Shown: positions 46,219-58,339 of the stretch, piece by piece
Position numbering within the stretch: the first letter of the stretch is position 1
Layout: the number at the start of each line of letters is the position of its first letter
Assembly (NCBI GenBank): GCA_029204225.1
Contig: CM055095.1
Coordinates: 69,691,847 to 69,755,846 of the forward strand
Reading direction: 5' to 3'
DNA from: Diphasiastrum complanatum
Taxonomy: Eukaryota; Streptophyta; Lycopodiopsida; Lycopodiales; Lycopodiaceae
Length of the DNA: 64,000 bases
The notes under the pieces: model-generated
The model's input: only the letters and a program-made list of their open reading frames with translations
Databases searched by the model: none
What the model was told of the DNA's origin: nothing
Program-made: the position numbers and the translations under genes

Positions 46219-46353
46219 TATCGGTTCATAAAAACTGTTGCGAGGGCATGGCATCCTGCGCATATAAGCCCATGGCCAAATGAGCACGCAAGTTGAGTGT
46301 AAATAAAAATAATAGACTTGGGCCCTTTATGTTATTAAAATAAAACTAGAGGC

Positions 46354-47256
46354 TGTTGGGAGAGAGGGGGAGAGGAGAATAAATGGCGAACACGAACGAG
46401 AAACAAACTCGAACAAGAAATGAGCGAGAAGCGAACTCGAACAGAAAATGTTCGTGCGCAGCGGAATGAATTATTCAACTCTCTCCAAAAGCATGATTAC
46501 GCCTATCGACAAGACTAAAAGTTGATCATCTATTACCAAAAAGAGCAACTAGAAAGATCAGACAAAATGAAGAACAAACATAGCAATATTAACACAAATC
46601 TGAATGCAGAACAACGAGTTGTATCAGATTAAGTATATCATGTATACAAGTTAATAATGCGGTAGAGCACAATACAATAGCGGACAAAACTGCGTGCCCT
46701 ACGAAGCTTATTTTGTCTGTAATAAGGAATGAAACCTCTTCTCTTAGTCTCTTCTTCACTCACTTGATCATCTGATCATCATCATCTGAATGGTGTCCAA
46801 AATATGTGTATATACATAATATTACAGGTGTGCAGATGTGAAAGTACAAAGTGGATGTGTTGTCTGTAGGAGATCGTGGGTGGCTGCAATCGTTGTCCAA
46901 TATGTTACCACAACTGCATGGAGTGAGCATAAAAAGGGTGCGATGTCAGCCAGTGCTGAAGTGAACGTTGGTGATGATGCGAAAAGTGGGTCACTCTTAC
47001 GAATGGCCTTAGGATAAGATTTATAGGGTGTCTTAGCTTTTAGGGCACCTTCGGCATTCTGTAGGATAGTGTCCCCTTTTTGCCTGTCACCATAACCTGT
47101 GTAAAAGCACAGTGTTCGCGATTCTTTCGCCCTTTATTCGTCTGTGCAAATTTGCGTATAAATATGCAGGCTGCGTGACAACATTAGTAAACATGCAACA
47201 AGAATGGAGGCAGATTAAAAATGGGATTTAGGAGAGTAGAAGGAGTAAATCCAACA
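46354..47256 (-). mobile_element. 3' LTR of minus-strand copia, 903 bp
   Basis: On the minus strand it begins TGTTGGATTTACTCC at 47256, directly after a polypurine tract (AAGGGGGGG), and ends TCTCTCCCAACA at 46354. It belongs to the same family as the + LTR at 52700-53825 (1126 bp), sharing the ctctcctaaatccc start and the gaacgagaaacgaactcg-like end in inverted orientation. Confidence 0.9.
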
Positions 47257-47263
47257 CCCCCCC

Positions 47264-48632
47264 TTAATCTGGATCCATGAATGCCTTAATCTTCAAACTG
47301 AGCAATGCACAAAATTTGTTGTGTGCATTAATACTGAGTGCTTTTGTGAAAATGTTTGCAACCATGTCATGCGTTCTGCAATACGTTAAGCTTACCTCCT
47401 TGTCGAGAACCTTGCCCCTGATGTAGTGATATCTGATCTCAATGTGCTTACTCCTAGAATGAAATCTAGGGTTGGCCGATAAGGCAATAGCACTTTGGTT
47501 ATCACAAAAACAAATTGTGCGGCTGTACTGATACAGATTGATGTTTGACAGCAAATTTCTCAACCAAAATGCTTCCTTAATAGATTGAGAAGCAGCAATG
47601 TATTTTGCTTTAGTAGAAGAAAGTGCGATAGAGGTTTGCTTCCGACTGTTCCATGAAATAGGACCGTCGTTGAAGAAGAATGTAAATCGAGATGTGGATT
47701 TACAATTGTCTGCATCTCCTCCCTAGATTGCATCAGAATAGCCACTGAGCTGATGAAGATTTCATTGCTGACATCTCCATAGCAGATGCACTGGTCCATG
47801 GTAGCTCAAATATATCTCATGACTCGAATAAGAGCCTTCCAATGGGTAATGCTAGGATTAGTCATATATTGGCTAAGTGAGCTTATAGCAAAAGAGATAT
47901 TTGGTCTTGTACAGACCATTGCGTACATGAGAGATCCAAGTATCGATTGATACGGATATTCTCTCATCTGCTCCTCTTCCTGCTTGGTTTGGGGACATTG
48001 GTGAGTGGGCTAATTTACAATTCATCAAATTGTATCTGTTAAGAACATTGTGAAGATAGCTTTGTTGAGTGATGTAAATCAGTCGATTTGCTCTGTCTCT
48101 GTGGATTTGAATTCCAAGACAGAAGTGGGCTTCGCCCAGATCAGTCATGTCGAATTCTGAGAATAGCATCTGTTTTGCATCCTTGACCATTTTGGTATTG
48201 TTGCTGAAGAGCAACGTATCATCAACGTACAAGGTGATGATAATGAAGGATTGTTGCACTGACCTTGAATAAACGTTGCAATAAGCAGTGCTTGTTTGAA
48301 TCCTTGTTCAATGAGGAATGTGTTGATCCTCTGAAACCAAGCTCTGGCAGACTATTTCAAGCCGTACAGTGCTTTGTGGAGTTTACAGACATGATTCTTC
48401 ATGCCTTCTAGAACGTATCCTTCGGGCTAGATCATGTAGATATCTTCTTATATTACTTCGTTCAGATAGGCTATTTGTACATCAAGTTGATGTACTTCGA
48501 GGTCAGCAGCTGCAACATAAGACAAGAGCATTTGGATCGACGAATGTTTGACGACTGGACTAAAAGTCTCACTGTAGTCGACATTCGGGATCTGGGAGTC
48601 CTCGTGCTACTAGTCTAGCCTTCCTTCGATCA
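47264..48632 (-). pseudogene. Copia RT (second copy) and RNase H
   Basis: Minus strand from 48632: a broken RT palm with HKALYG and NTFLIEQGF, then SFIIITLYVDDTLLFSNN (YVDD intact, 48259 on), DLGEAHFCLGIQIHRDRANR and LHNVLNRYNLMNC. RNase H follows as SANPRFHSRSKHIEIRYHYI, CFCDNQSAIAL and DMVANIFTKALS, ending before the polypurine tract. RT 47950-48632 is a second copy of 49040-49743, so the element carries two RT palms in tandem. Confidence 0.88.
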
Positions 48633-49030
48633 ATGGCATTCATTAGAAGTCTTCTTGATCTTACAATGCCAAACCAGGCAAAAGGGACAGATTGTCGTTG
48701 TAGTATATTTGTTTTGTCCTGTCTGTTAGAGGACTACTCAAGGTCATTTCTCTTGAACGCACTTACATTCATACATAGATGCAAGCCAAGAATGCTCATT
48801 CACGGATCAGAGTACAAACCAAATGAACGTTCAATAGATTCTACAACTACCTACTCTAAAAACAAACTGAATACTACAATATACTAACACTGAGCTACAC
48901 TTGCATAAATCGACAAAACAAGAACCAAGAACTAATCTACAGCATGTTAGAAGTCCAAGAATCAAGAAACCAACCAGTCTTTTGATTCTTGGACATCCCA
49001 AGAACATCAAGCACTGGATTGTAAAGAGAT
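48633..49030. other. Segment between duplicated RT blocks, with a dispersed repeat
   Basis: Unrelated to copia pol. 48910-49020 matches 60915-61020 (acagcatgttagaagtccaa, then catcccaagaacatcaag). Inside is a 13-bp stem, GTCCAAGAATCAA against TTGATTCTTGGAC, at about 48953-48994. This suggests that a small non-autonomous repeat was carried in, or marked the breakpoint, when RT was duplicated. Confidence 0.6.
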
Positions 49031-49870
49031 ATACTCTCTCATTTGATCCTCTTCCTGCTTGGTCTGGGGACATTGGTCCATTGATAAATGCAGGTCTAGA
49101 TCCATTGGTGAGTGAGCTAATATACAATTCATTAGATTGTATCTGTTAAGAACATTGTGAAGATACATTTGTTGAGTGATGTAAATCAGTCGTTTTGCTC
49201 TGTCTCTATGGATTTGAATGTCCAGACAGAAGTGAGCTTCGTCCAGATCAGTCATGTCAAACTCTGAAAATAGCATCTGCTTCGAATCCTTGACCATATC
49301 GGTAACGTTGCTGAAGAGCAACGTATCACCCACATATAAGGTGATGATAATGAAGGATTGCTGCACTGACTTGGAATAAACATTGCAATCAGTAGTGTTT
49401 GGTTTAAATCCTTGTTCGATGAGGAATGTGTTTTTTTTTTGAAACTAAGCTTTGGCAGACTATGTCAAGCCGTACAGTGCTTTGTGGAGTTTACAAACAT
49501 GATTCTTCGTACCTTCCAGAACGTATTTTTCGGGCTGGATCATGTAGATATCTTCTTGTATAACTCCATTCAAATAAGTTGTTTGTACATCAAGTTGATG
49601 TACCTCTAGGTAGGCAGCTACAGCAAAAGACAGGAGCATTCGGATCGACAAATGTTTGACTACTGGACTGAAAGTCTCGCTGTAGTTGACGTTCGAGATC
49701 TGAGTGAATCCTCGTGCTATGAGTCTTGCCTTCCTTCGATCAGTTGCTCCATTGGCATTGTATTTGATCTTAAAGATCCATTTGCAATCAATGATATTGC
49801 AGCCAATAGGAGCTTTGACTAGTGACCATGTCTGGTTCTTGATCAGAGAGGAATAATCTCTGTCCATAGC
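49031..49870 (-). pseudogene. Copia RT, first copy
   Basis: Minus strand: DYSSLIKNQTWSLVKAPIGC, IDCKWIFKIKYNANGATDRR, ARLIARGFTQ, VHQLDVQTTYLNGVIQEDIY and HVCKLHKALYGL. After a T-run break (49430-49440) come SFIIITLYVGDTLLFS (YVGD: first catalytic Asp replaced by Gly), DEAHFCLDIQIHRDRAKR and NVLNRYNLMNC. It then runs into unrelated sequence at about 49030. Confidence 0.9.
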
Positions 49871-51435
49871 TTCTCTCCAGAGATCAGAGTCTGGTTGGCT
49901 GAGTGCCTCTTCGACTGTCGTCGGTTCCTATATCAAGAGACATGCAGACTCAAGATATACCTTGTGGGTTGTGTGCGCACTCGGCTTGATCTTTTGGGAG
50001 GATTCGACTGGTGAACCACTCTTGGGACTTGTTGTTGGGTAGCAGCAACATCTTCGTCTGATTCGCTGTCAAGAAGTGGGTCGACAATGGACATGCCTGA
50101 GCCAGAAGCTCGGACAGTGGTGTCAATGGCAGGTGATGAAAATTCTTCTAGAGCAATATCCTTGCCTTTGATGTCGACGAACTGATCCTCAATAAAGACT
50201 GTATCCCGGCTATATGAGATTTGATGGGTATCAGGATCATACAGCTTGTATCTATTCTCAGATGAAGATATCCTATCAGGATGGTCTTGAGACCTTGGAA
50301 GTCCAATTTCTTTCTCGTGTCTTTTGGGATCTGCGCATAGGCAATGCACCCAAACACTCTTAGGTTCTTCACATAAGGCTTAGAGCCTATCCACACCTCA
50401 TGGGGTGTCTTGCCTGAGAGGACCTTAGTCGAGCATCTGTTCTGGACGTAAGCTGTAGTGGAGACAACTTCAGCCCAGAATCTCTTGGGCAGCGATGCAT
50501 GCACTAGCATACATTTGGCTGATTCAACCAGGGTACGGTTCTTCCTCTCGGCTAAGCCATTAGACTGAGGATTGTAAGGAGTGATGAATTGTTGCTCAGT
50601 GCCTTGGCTTTGGCAATACTCCTTAAACTCAATAGAGATATATTCTCCACCGTTGTTTGACCTTAGAGCCTTGATCATCCGTCCAGTATCCTTTTATGCA
50701 CGCTCCTTGAAGATTCTGAAGTAGTTGAAAGCTTCTAATTTCTTCTTTATAAAATACACCACAGTCCTTCTGGAAAATTCATCAATAAAAGTTATAAAAT
50801 ACTTGGCATCCTTCAGCAAAGGATTTTTCATTGGACCACAAATGTCTAAATGTACAATGTCTAACAATTCTCTAGCAATATGCTGATGGCTTGATTTAAA
50901 CGGTTTTCTAGTCTGTTTACCAACTAGACAATCTTGACAGATAGGTAACTCGACTTTTTCACAAGGATAGTCGAGATCAAGGACAATAGATTGTTTAGAT
51001 ATTTGTTGTACAACAGCATGATGCAAGTGACCAAGTCTATAATGCCAAAGTAAACTTTTATTTGTATGAATAGAAGTACTGAGCGCCTGACTAGAGGCAG
51101 AAAAGAAATGACTTAATTTATACAAGTATCCATGCCTCTTTCCGAGTGCTATGATCTTGCCTGTCCTATCAACTACTTTGCACTAATCACATTCGAATTC
51201 TACTCTATGTCCTAGATCTGTGATTTTGCTTACAGAGATTCATAGACAAATTTGGGACATACAGAACTTTAGAAAGTAGCTTAGACTGATCATTTGCAAA
51301 GCTTAATCTTACAGTACATTCACCTTTAATAGCTTATGTGCTATTGTCGTCAAGGTGAACATATTTATGGGTACTGTACGGTGTATAGAAATCAAAACAA
51401 CCAATGAGGCTGGTCATGTGTTGAGTGGCTCCAGA
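49871..51435 (-). pseudogene. Copia integrase with protease tail
   Basis: Minus strand from about 51435: the tail of protease with a VLFVPNLSKNLLSVSK-like segment (stops present). Pre-integrase follows: NKSLLWHYRLGHLHHAVVQQ, ICQDCLVGKQTRKPF, LLDIVHLDICGPM and YFITFIDEFSRRTVVYF. Then KALRSNNGGEYISIEF (second Asp of DDE replaced by Asn: SNNGG for SDNGG), NPQSNGLAERKNRTLVESAK with the Glu, and LRVFGCIAYAQIP. The linker (50349-49933) ends PTRYILSLHV. Breaks occur near 50690 and 50200. Gag is absent. Confidence 0.92.
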
Positions 51436-51822
51436 GGAGATCGTGGGTGGTTGCAGTCGTTGTCAAGTCTGTTAGCGCAGTCGCATGGGGTCAGTGTGAA
51501 AAGGGTGCGACGTCAACCTTTGTTGAAGTGAACGTTGGTGAAGATGCGAAAAATGCGTCACTCTGATGAAATGCTTTAGGATTTGATTTATAGGGTGCCT
51601 TTGCTTCCTAGGGCACCTTTGGCATTTTGTAAGGTAGTGTCGTCTTTTTCGCCTATCACAAAACATGTGTAAAAACACAGTGTCGCGATTCTTTTGCCTT
51701 TTCTTCGCCTGTGAGAATTTACATGTAAATATGCAGACTGTGCAACAACGTGAGTAAAAATGCAGCAAGAATGGAGGCAGATTAAAATGGGATTTAGGAG
51801 AGTAGAGGAGATAAATCCAATA
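51436..51822 (-). mobile_element. Partial LTR fused to protease
   Basis: This matches the first 390 or so bases of the minus LTR at 46863-47256 (gatcgtgggtgg to ctaaatcccat...). The rest of the LTR, the PBS and all of gag are missing, and protease follows directly at 51435. This indicates an internal deletion from mid-LTR to protease. Confidence 0.8.
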
Positions 51823-51939
51823 GTGAGAATTTTTAACATGTCTCCCATTTAATTTGGTGACAGTCCCTTGGCTTTGGTGTTGGTGAATGTGTGAATTCAT
51901 TACGATGTGCTGAATCTTGAGGTGCCACTAGTCAAAGAG

Positions 51940-51972
51940 AGAATGATAAAAAAAAAAGGGGGGGGGGGGGGT
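51940..51972 (+). repeat. A10-12/G13 homopolymer tract
   Basis: An A-run followed by about a dozen G residues, between the truncated minus LTR and the + copia RNase H. It may be a relic polypurine tract, or slippage. Confidence 0.7.
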
Positions 51973-52006
51973 AGGAATGATTGGGAGGAGAATGATATAA
52001 TTTTTT

Positions 52007-52690
52007 TTGAAACTTATCGATCAATACTTGGATCTCTCATGTATGCAATGGTCTGTACAAGACCACATATTTCTTTTGCAGTAAGCTCACTCGGGCAATA
52101 TATGGCTAATTCTGGCATCACCCATTGGAAGGCTCTCATAAGAGTCATGAGATATATTTGAGCTACCATGGACTAGTGCGTCTGCTATGGAGACGTCAGC
52201 AACAACAATCTTCATTAGCTTAGTGGATATTCTGATGCAAGCTGGGGAGGAAATGTAGACATCTGGATTTACATTCTTTTTCAATGGCGGTCCTATTTCA
52301 TGGAACAGTCGTAAGCAAACCTCTATTGCACTTTCTTCTACAGAAGCAGAATATATTGTTGCTTCTCAATCTATTAAGGAAGCATTTTGGTTGAGAAATT
52401 TACTGTCAGACATTAATTTCTATTAGTCCAGCCCTACAATTTTATTCTGTGATAATCAGAGTGTTATTGCCTTATTGGCCAACCCTAGATTTCACTCTAG
52501 GAGTAAGCACATTGAAATCAGATATCACTACATCAAGGACAAGGTTCTCAACAAGGAGATGAGCTTAACGTACTGTAGAACGCATGACATGGTTGCAGAC
52601 ATATTCACGAAAGCATTAAGTGTTAATGCACACAACAAATTTTGTGCATTGCTTAGTCTGAAGATCAAGGCATTCACGGATCCATATTAA
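52007..52690 (+). pseudogene. Ty1/copia RT end and RNase H
   Basis: It begins YRSILGSLMYAMVCTRPHIS and FAVSSLGQYMANSGITHWKA. After stops come GYSDASWGGN, a broken middle with CCFSIY, and a final frame (52475-52690) of NPRFHSRSKHIEIRYHYIKD and DMVADIFTKALSVNAHN. A G-run polypurine tract (52691-52699) leads into the LTR. It is nearly the mirror of 47264-47799 on the other strand: same family, opposite direction. Confidence 0.9.
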
Positions 52691-52699
52691 GGGGGGGGG

Positions 52700-53825
52700 T
52701 GTTGGATTTATCTCCTCTACTCTCCTAAATCCCATTTTAATCTGTCTCCATTCTTGCTGCATTTTCACTCATGTTGTCGCACAGTCTGCATATTTACATG
52801 GAAATTTTTATAGATGAAGAAAAGACGAAATAATCGCGACACTGTATTTTTACACGTGTTTTGTGACAAGCGAAAAAGGTGACACTACCTTACAAAATGC
52901 CAAAGGTGCCCTAGGAAGCAAAAGCACCCTGTAAATCAAATCCTAAGGCATTTCGTCAGAGTGACGCATTTTTTGCATCTTCACCAACGTTCACTTCAGC
53001 AAAGGCTGACGTCGCACCATTTTCACACTCACCCCATGCGACTGCGCTAACAGACTTGACAACGACTACAACCACCCACGATCTCCTACAGACAACACCT
53101 CCACTTTGTACTTTTTTCATTTGCACACTTGTAACATTGTGTATATATACTGAATACCATTTGCGTATTCAAATTGATTGAGAGAAATCAAGAACAAGTG
53201 TGTGTAAATTTAGCATCAGAAGCTTATCAGAGATAGACAAAGTAGATGTCTTGCGCATTGATTTTTTATTGTTAGTAATAGGTTTTCATTCCTTTAGAAA
53301 TTGAATTAGCTTTGTAGAGCACGCGGTTTCGTCCGTTATTGTCTTGTGCTCTACTGTATTATTGACATGTATAATTGTTATACTTAATCTGATAACAGCT
53401 TATGCATTCAGATTTGTGTTGATATTGTTATGCTTATTTTCATTTTGTCTGACTTTTCTTGTTGCTCAATTTGGTAATCTATTTTAGCGAGTTGATATTA
53501 GTCTAGTTGTTAACGACTAATATTTAGTCTTGTCTTTTGCGAATCATTCGCGACACATAATTTGTCTAGCTGTTCGCGACAAATTATTCTTCTGGTGTTT
53601 CATTAACATTTGGCTACATAATCAGAACAACCGTGATTTCTATCACTAATGTTCTGTTCGTTTCTAATAGACGTAGTCATGCTTAGGGAAAGAGTCATAT
53701 AGCTCATTCCGCTGCGCACGAACACTTTCCGTTCGAGTTCGTTTCTCGTTCGCTTCTTTTTTGTGTTCATTTTCTTTTCGAGCTATTTTCGTTTCTCACA
53801 CACGACACACCCTCTTTCTCCAACA
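52700..53825 (+). mobile_element. 3' LTR of + strand copia, 1126 bp
   Basis: It begins TGTTGGATTTATCTCC after the polypurine tract and ends TTTCTCCAACA. A TATA-like tgtatatatactg lies at about 53141-53152. It carries many tcgcga/ttcgcgac words near 53530-53580 and an inverted match to the LTR at 46354-47256. Confidence 0.9.
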
Positions 53826-54763
53826 CTCACAACAATCTTCTAACAAATTTTCAATTGTCGCTAATTGTACATGAATACATGAATGTGGAATCACAACCCT
53901 AGAACTATTGAAAGTGTCAATGTAAAAACAAGAGTGGTGGTTCTAGAAATAATATCTTCTATGTGAAATGAACTAAGGGCCTTTCTGTTTTTGCTATAGT
54001 GACATTTGAATGTTGTTTTGGTAGAGGTGCAAACGTTACAGGTTTTTGGAATCCAACATCTATTTTTCTAGAGCATATAATGTTTTTTTTTCAATCACAT
54101 TGTAACTAGTCAAAGTTTTTTATTCTCATTATTCTAGTAAATATTCCTAAACTTAAATTGACATTATTTGGAAAGGTAGGGAATGTTATGAGGTATTCTA
54201 ACTTGGGTATGCTCTGGTGAGAACTAATCTAGGACGTGAAATATTTTTCTAAATTCTCTAATCTTGATTTTTTTTTATATGTTGTGTTTGACCAAAAAAA
54301 TCAAAAAATCAAAAAGAAAAAATAATAGTCTAGAGCATGCAGTTGGACAATAGCACTAAAGTTTAAAATCCCAAAACTAGAAATCAAAATCCTAGTGTAC
54401 AAAAAAAAAAAGGAATCTTGTATTAAAGGACAAAACTTTGTCTTAGGATTTTTCATGCTCTAATGTTTACATTAGATTCCTAAATAATTACAAAGATATT
54501 ATATATTTGCTACAGGACTATGGAATTTCTATAACTTTAGACTTCATGTTGATAATCTAGTTTGATGGGCAAAATGGAACAAAGGGTCATAACTTGTGAG
54601 ACAATCTTCAAAGAAAAAGTTTGGCTTTTTTAAACATAAAAATTGATGACTGAGTCTATAAAACCTTATAAGGTATGAAGAAAAACATTTGTGAACGATC
54701 AAATATTCTTCTACGATAAATTTCTATATTAAGAAATAGTATTTTACATAGATATCTCTATCT
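53826..54763. other. AT-rich spacer, nothing recognised
   Basis: Long A and T runs. No frame, repeat or element end was found. Confidence 0.4.
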
Positions 54764-54767
54764 ACAC

Positions 54768-54823
<56 letters not shown>

Positions 54824-54831
54824 CTCTCTCT

Positions 54832-54888
<57 letters not shown>

Positions 54889-54896
54889 CGTGTGTA
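54764..54896. repeat. Compound microsatellite (CA)n-(TC)n-(TG)n
   Basis: A CA run (about 54764-54822), a short TC run, then a TG run to 54896. The CA and TG arms are complementary and could pair into one long hairpin. Confidence 0.95.
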
Positions 54897-55172
54897 TTGA
54901 TTTGTGTTTGTGTGAAGTCTGAGAAATTCCATTAGGATTTTTCATAACGTGCACAATTTGTTTTTTTTTTCCAAAAAAAAAAAATTGTATTGTTTTTGTT
55001 TGCTTTTTGTGTAAATTGTTTAGGCTATTTGTAAAAAAGAATTTGTGCTGCTATTTAGGTTTTATTTAATGTATAAAGATGTATTTTATATTACAAAAAA
55101 TACATCCCAAGTCGTTGTTGTAGCGGATCGTGATCCATTGCAACACTTGGTATATATTAGCTTTATATATCT

Positions 55173-55300
55173 ACACACACACACACACAAACACACACAT
55201 CTACATTTACCATGTGTGTGTATATGTATACACACACATGTCTGTGTGTGTGTGTGTACATATATACACATGTGTATATATCTCTGTATGGGTCTATACA
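55173..55300. repeat. Second CA/TG microsatellite cluster
   Basis: Alternating (AC)n, (GT)n, TATA-rich and (AC)n/(GT)n patches, with acacacaca at 55173-55199 and gtgtgtgtgt at 55243-55256. The ORFs across it are by-products. Confidence 0.9.
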
Positions 55301-56799
55301 TATACACTATCATAGATAGCACTTCATTGTTTACTTAAAAAACTCCAATGTCTTACTATTTGAGAAAATTTTCAAGAAGCCATTCCTTTTTCAACAATTC
55401 AAAAATAGCATTATCAAAGTGCTTCGATCCACAAAAGAGATCATAGGATACAAAAGCCTTTGAGGCCCATGTTTTTGAAAACGACCAGACTGATTGATTC
55501 TCCATAGAGGTTGTCTTAGTTTCAACACAAAATTCCCAAATAGAATTTTGGAGACTTGTTGACCACCTAGCTGTGAACATCAAGTGCCTCGTTGTATCCA
55601 ATGCTCAAGCTAAAAGAAGTACCATTGGAAAGGTTACACATTGTGGTCCTCTACACAAGCAAGTTGCTAGAGCTCCTTAGACAAACATGAGAAGCTACAC
55701 ACCAATCTTCCATGATGAGCTCCCTTGGTAGTATCATCACTGCTAACAAAGTTATTGCTAGACTTCTCTTGTCCTTTCTATCAATATAATGGTTGAATAT
55801 ATAGAGTGTCTAGGTCTCAATAAATGGCCACCTCGCCTAAAGCCAAAAGCTATTCATGACCTTTTGCCACACAATCTTATGCAATTTGTACTTATATCTC
55901 CCTAGTCAACACACTTTGATTGAGGTAAAAGAATGACCCAAGATTTGTCATTTTTATGTGTTAGCCCTAAGGGTCAAATTTAGCACTGCATGCCTATCGT
56001 CAAATCATTGTAAGTTGTTTTTATGGGCATTGCTTGGCACTTCAAATTGTCCAACAAAATAGACCATTTCTTGGGGACCAAGAAGTGCTATAATATAAGA
56101 GTAGATCTTGATGCATATAATCTATGTTGAAATTTTCAATGTTATCAATTTCAGCTCACTAACTGTCAACTTTGTGGTCAACAAGTGCATTTTAGAGTTT
56201 TATCAATTTCATCAAATTATGCTAGTTTGTTTTTATTGATTTTGATTGGAATGGTTTATTGAGCATTAGTTGAGAGTAAGAATGATTTAAAGTTATGTAT
56301 ATATTAATGGCAATCATCAATGTTCTTAGAGGTAGGAAAAGTCTTTTGGCCCCATTCTGATGGTTTTTCACAAGCTTGAGCCTTATTTGGGCCCCATTGT
56401 ACCTCTTTTCAAACACCAATTTGACACCAATGTTATTGAAGGATATCTTATAAGCACTAATTGACACTTTGAAATGTCCAATGAAAAGAACTATCCATGG
56501 GAATCTATTGTAAAAGCTACCTTTATAATGCAAGCTTTACTTCCGGCGCCACTGGCACCAGCTTTGTCCCCGGCACTAGCAGCGCCACTGCTGCTCTTGG
56601 CACCACTGTGACCAGAATCCAGACGGCGCCAAGTCCCTATGGCTGAAAAACTTTGATCAGTTCTAGCGAAGTCCAGAGAGCTCGGATCGATGTGCAATCA
56701 TCTCATACAATCTAGGCATGATAAAAGGAAGCCTGGGGATCAATAAATTCTAGAGAAAGAGAATGACTTTTGAGAGAGAGAAAATCCTAGAGAGAGAAA
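55301..56799. other. Spacer, nothing recognised with confidence
   Basis: Minus-strand frames at 55601-55356 and 56697-56222 have no known domain; the second opens with an Ala/Gly/Ser-rich stretch (GAKSSSGAASAGDKAG). A gag-like protein cannot be excluded. Confidence 0.35.
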
Positions 56800-57683
56800 A
56801 TGTGCTTTACTAGCTTGGGCAGAGCACTTAGTATGAGGGAAGGTGGCGAATCCCACCGAAACTATAGGGGGATGCGGGTTGCGACTCAGGGCGAGCTCCA
56901 ACCAAGTCTCAGCTCCCCTTGCTGGAATGTTGTCCTGGCGCCCGCCTTGGCATGCAAGCGCCTCGGAGACTAGGGTCGGTTACACACTTGAAATGTAACC
57001 TTCTCATATTTATTAATAGAGTGGGATTTTTCTCAAACTGACTCTGATTACCTTCTGGGTTTCAGTGTTCGGTAAAAGCGCTAGTTGTAAGGCCGCTTCA
57101 AATCTTTTTAATCTGGCACATAGTTGAGAGTCGGGATGCCAACGATATGCCGTCGGGACCATTCGGTCTGGGACGCTAGCGGTATGTTGTCAGGACCATT
57201 CGGTCCATGAACTGGTTGTCTTCATATGTGTCGTGGCTTGTGGTTCAGAGTGTTTCTTGCATGAACGTAAATGGGTTAAGCTCTTGGGAGTCTGTCGACT
57301 GAGTTGGATGGCTGCTTGGGTGAAAGTTACCTGTTTATGGCTGTGCAGTCTAGCATGGCGCCAGGTTGGCTTGCAGCGCTCATGGTGGGTTAATTCTGAT
57401 GTAAGTCAGACGATTTGCTTGGAATGGATGTTACTCGTTTGTAATGAAGCTTCGAGTTAGCTAAGTTTGATGTATGTCGGGCAGCTTGCTTGGAGGAAAG
57501 TCACCCACATCGGCACCCCCAATCTGGCATGGCGCCATGTTGGTTTCCGAACTTCAAGTTGGTTAATTTTGATCGTGGTTGGCAAGTTGGCTACTTGTAT
57601 GTCAAGTGGGTTCGGACACCAAGAGTTGAAAGCCGAGAAGCTAAGTTGTGGTTCCTGGCTCCCTTTGGGATGCATGTGCTACA
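56800..57683 (+). mobile_element. Copia LTR (left end uncertain) with internal repeats
   Basis: The right end is GCATGTGCTACA followed by a PBS-like sequence. The TG start could not be fixed; TGTGCTTTACTAGC at 56802 is one candidate. Two internal repeats are visible: a 37-bp pair at 57133-57206 (both with accattcggtc), and a pair about 176 bases apart (57312 and 57488) sharing tggcatggcgcca-ttgg. GC content is higher than in the flanks. Confidence 0.55.
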
Positions 57684-57698
57684 TGCGGTATCAGAGCC
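57684..57698 (+). promoter_or_regulatory. Variant primer-binding site
   Basis: TGCGGTATCAGAGCC: the common TGGTATCAGAGCC with an extra C near its start, directly after the LTR end. Confidence 0.65.
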
Positions 57699-57769
57699 GA
57701 CTGGCCAATCAGCTATGCGGATCTCACGAAAATGGTCATTGTTTGGGGTTGATCAGGACAACTGTTGTG

Positions 57770-58170
57770 CAAGGTGTTGTCCATAGTGTAAGCATGGGTG
57801 CGGGGTGTGGTCGGCAGAACAGGAGACTTGATGAGTCAAGGTGCTGCTCTTGAGGTGTAAGCACGGTCAGTTTTCGCGGTTCAGACCTGACATTGTCTGC
57901 ACGTAGGACAGATGAGACAGGGTGTTGCCATTAGGTTGGTGTAAGCACGGTCTGTGCCTTGTGGAGTGCGGGGTGACATATTCGAGCTGTACGAGTTAAC
58001 CATTGATACAAAGATGTTGTTCGAATTCGGGTGTCAAAGCACGGGTGGTTAGCTGTCGGTGTGGGATAGATGCCGATCTTTTAGCTATAAGGGCTATCGA
58101 CCAGAGTTGGTGGGGTGTGACTGAGGCAATGTGTTGCTTAATGGTGAAAGCATGGATAGTTGGATGGGTG
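57770..58170 (+). repeat. Degenerate leader repeats, 70-115 bp spacing
   Basis: Five imperfect units each pair a ggtgttgtc- or atgttgttc-like word with a gtgtaagcacgg-like word (near 57790, 57857, 57940, 58034 and 58144). They lie in the leader downstream of the PBS. An RNA-structural or packaging role is possible but not shown. Confidence 0.5.
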
Positions 58171-58339
58171 TTCTCTGTGGGCTGATTCTATGATCGATCT
58201 GTATGGGCATGGCTAGGCAAAGGTCCTTTGGCAAGGCTATCTCAAAGGGGGACCTTGTCTTTGTTACATGTTAGTAAACCTGTCTGAGTGTCTTGCTTGT
58301 ATGTATTCATGGTGAGTCTTAGTACTCGTGCTTTTCATG

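Noticed and set aside
54724..55338. ORFs rich in His-Thr and Cys-Val repeats
   Set aside because: Translations of CA/TG microsatellites.
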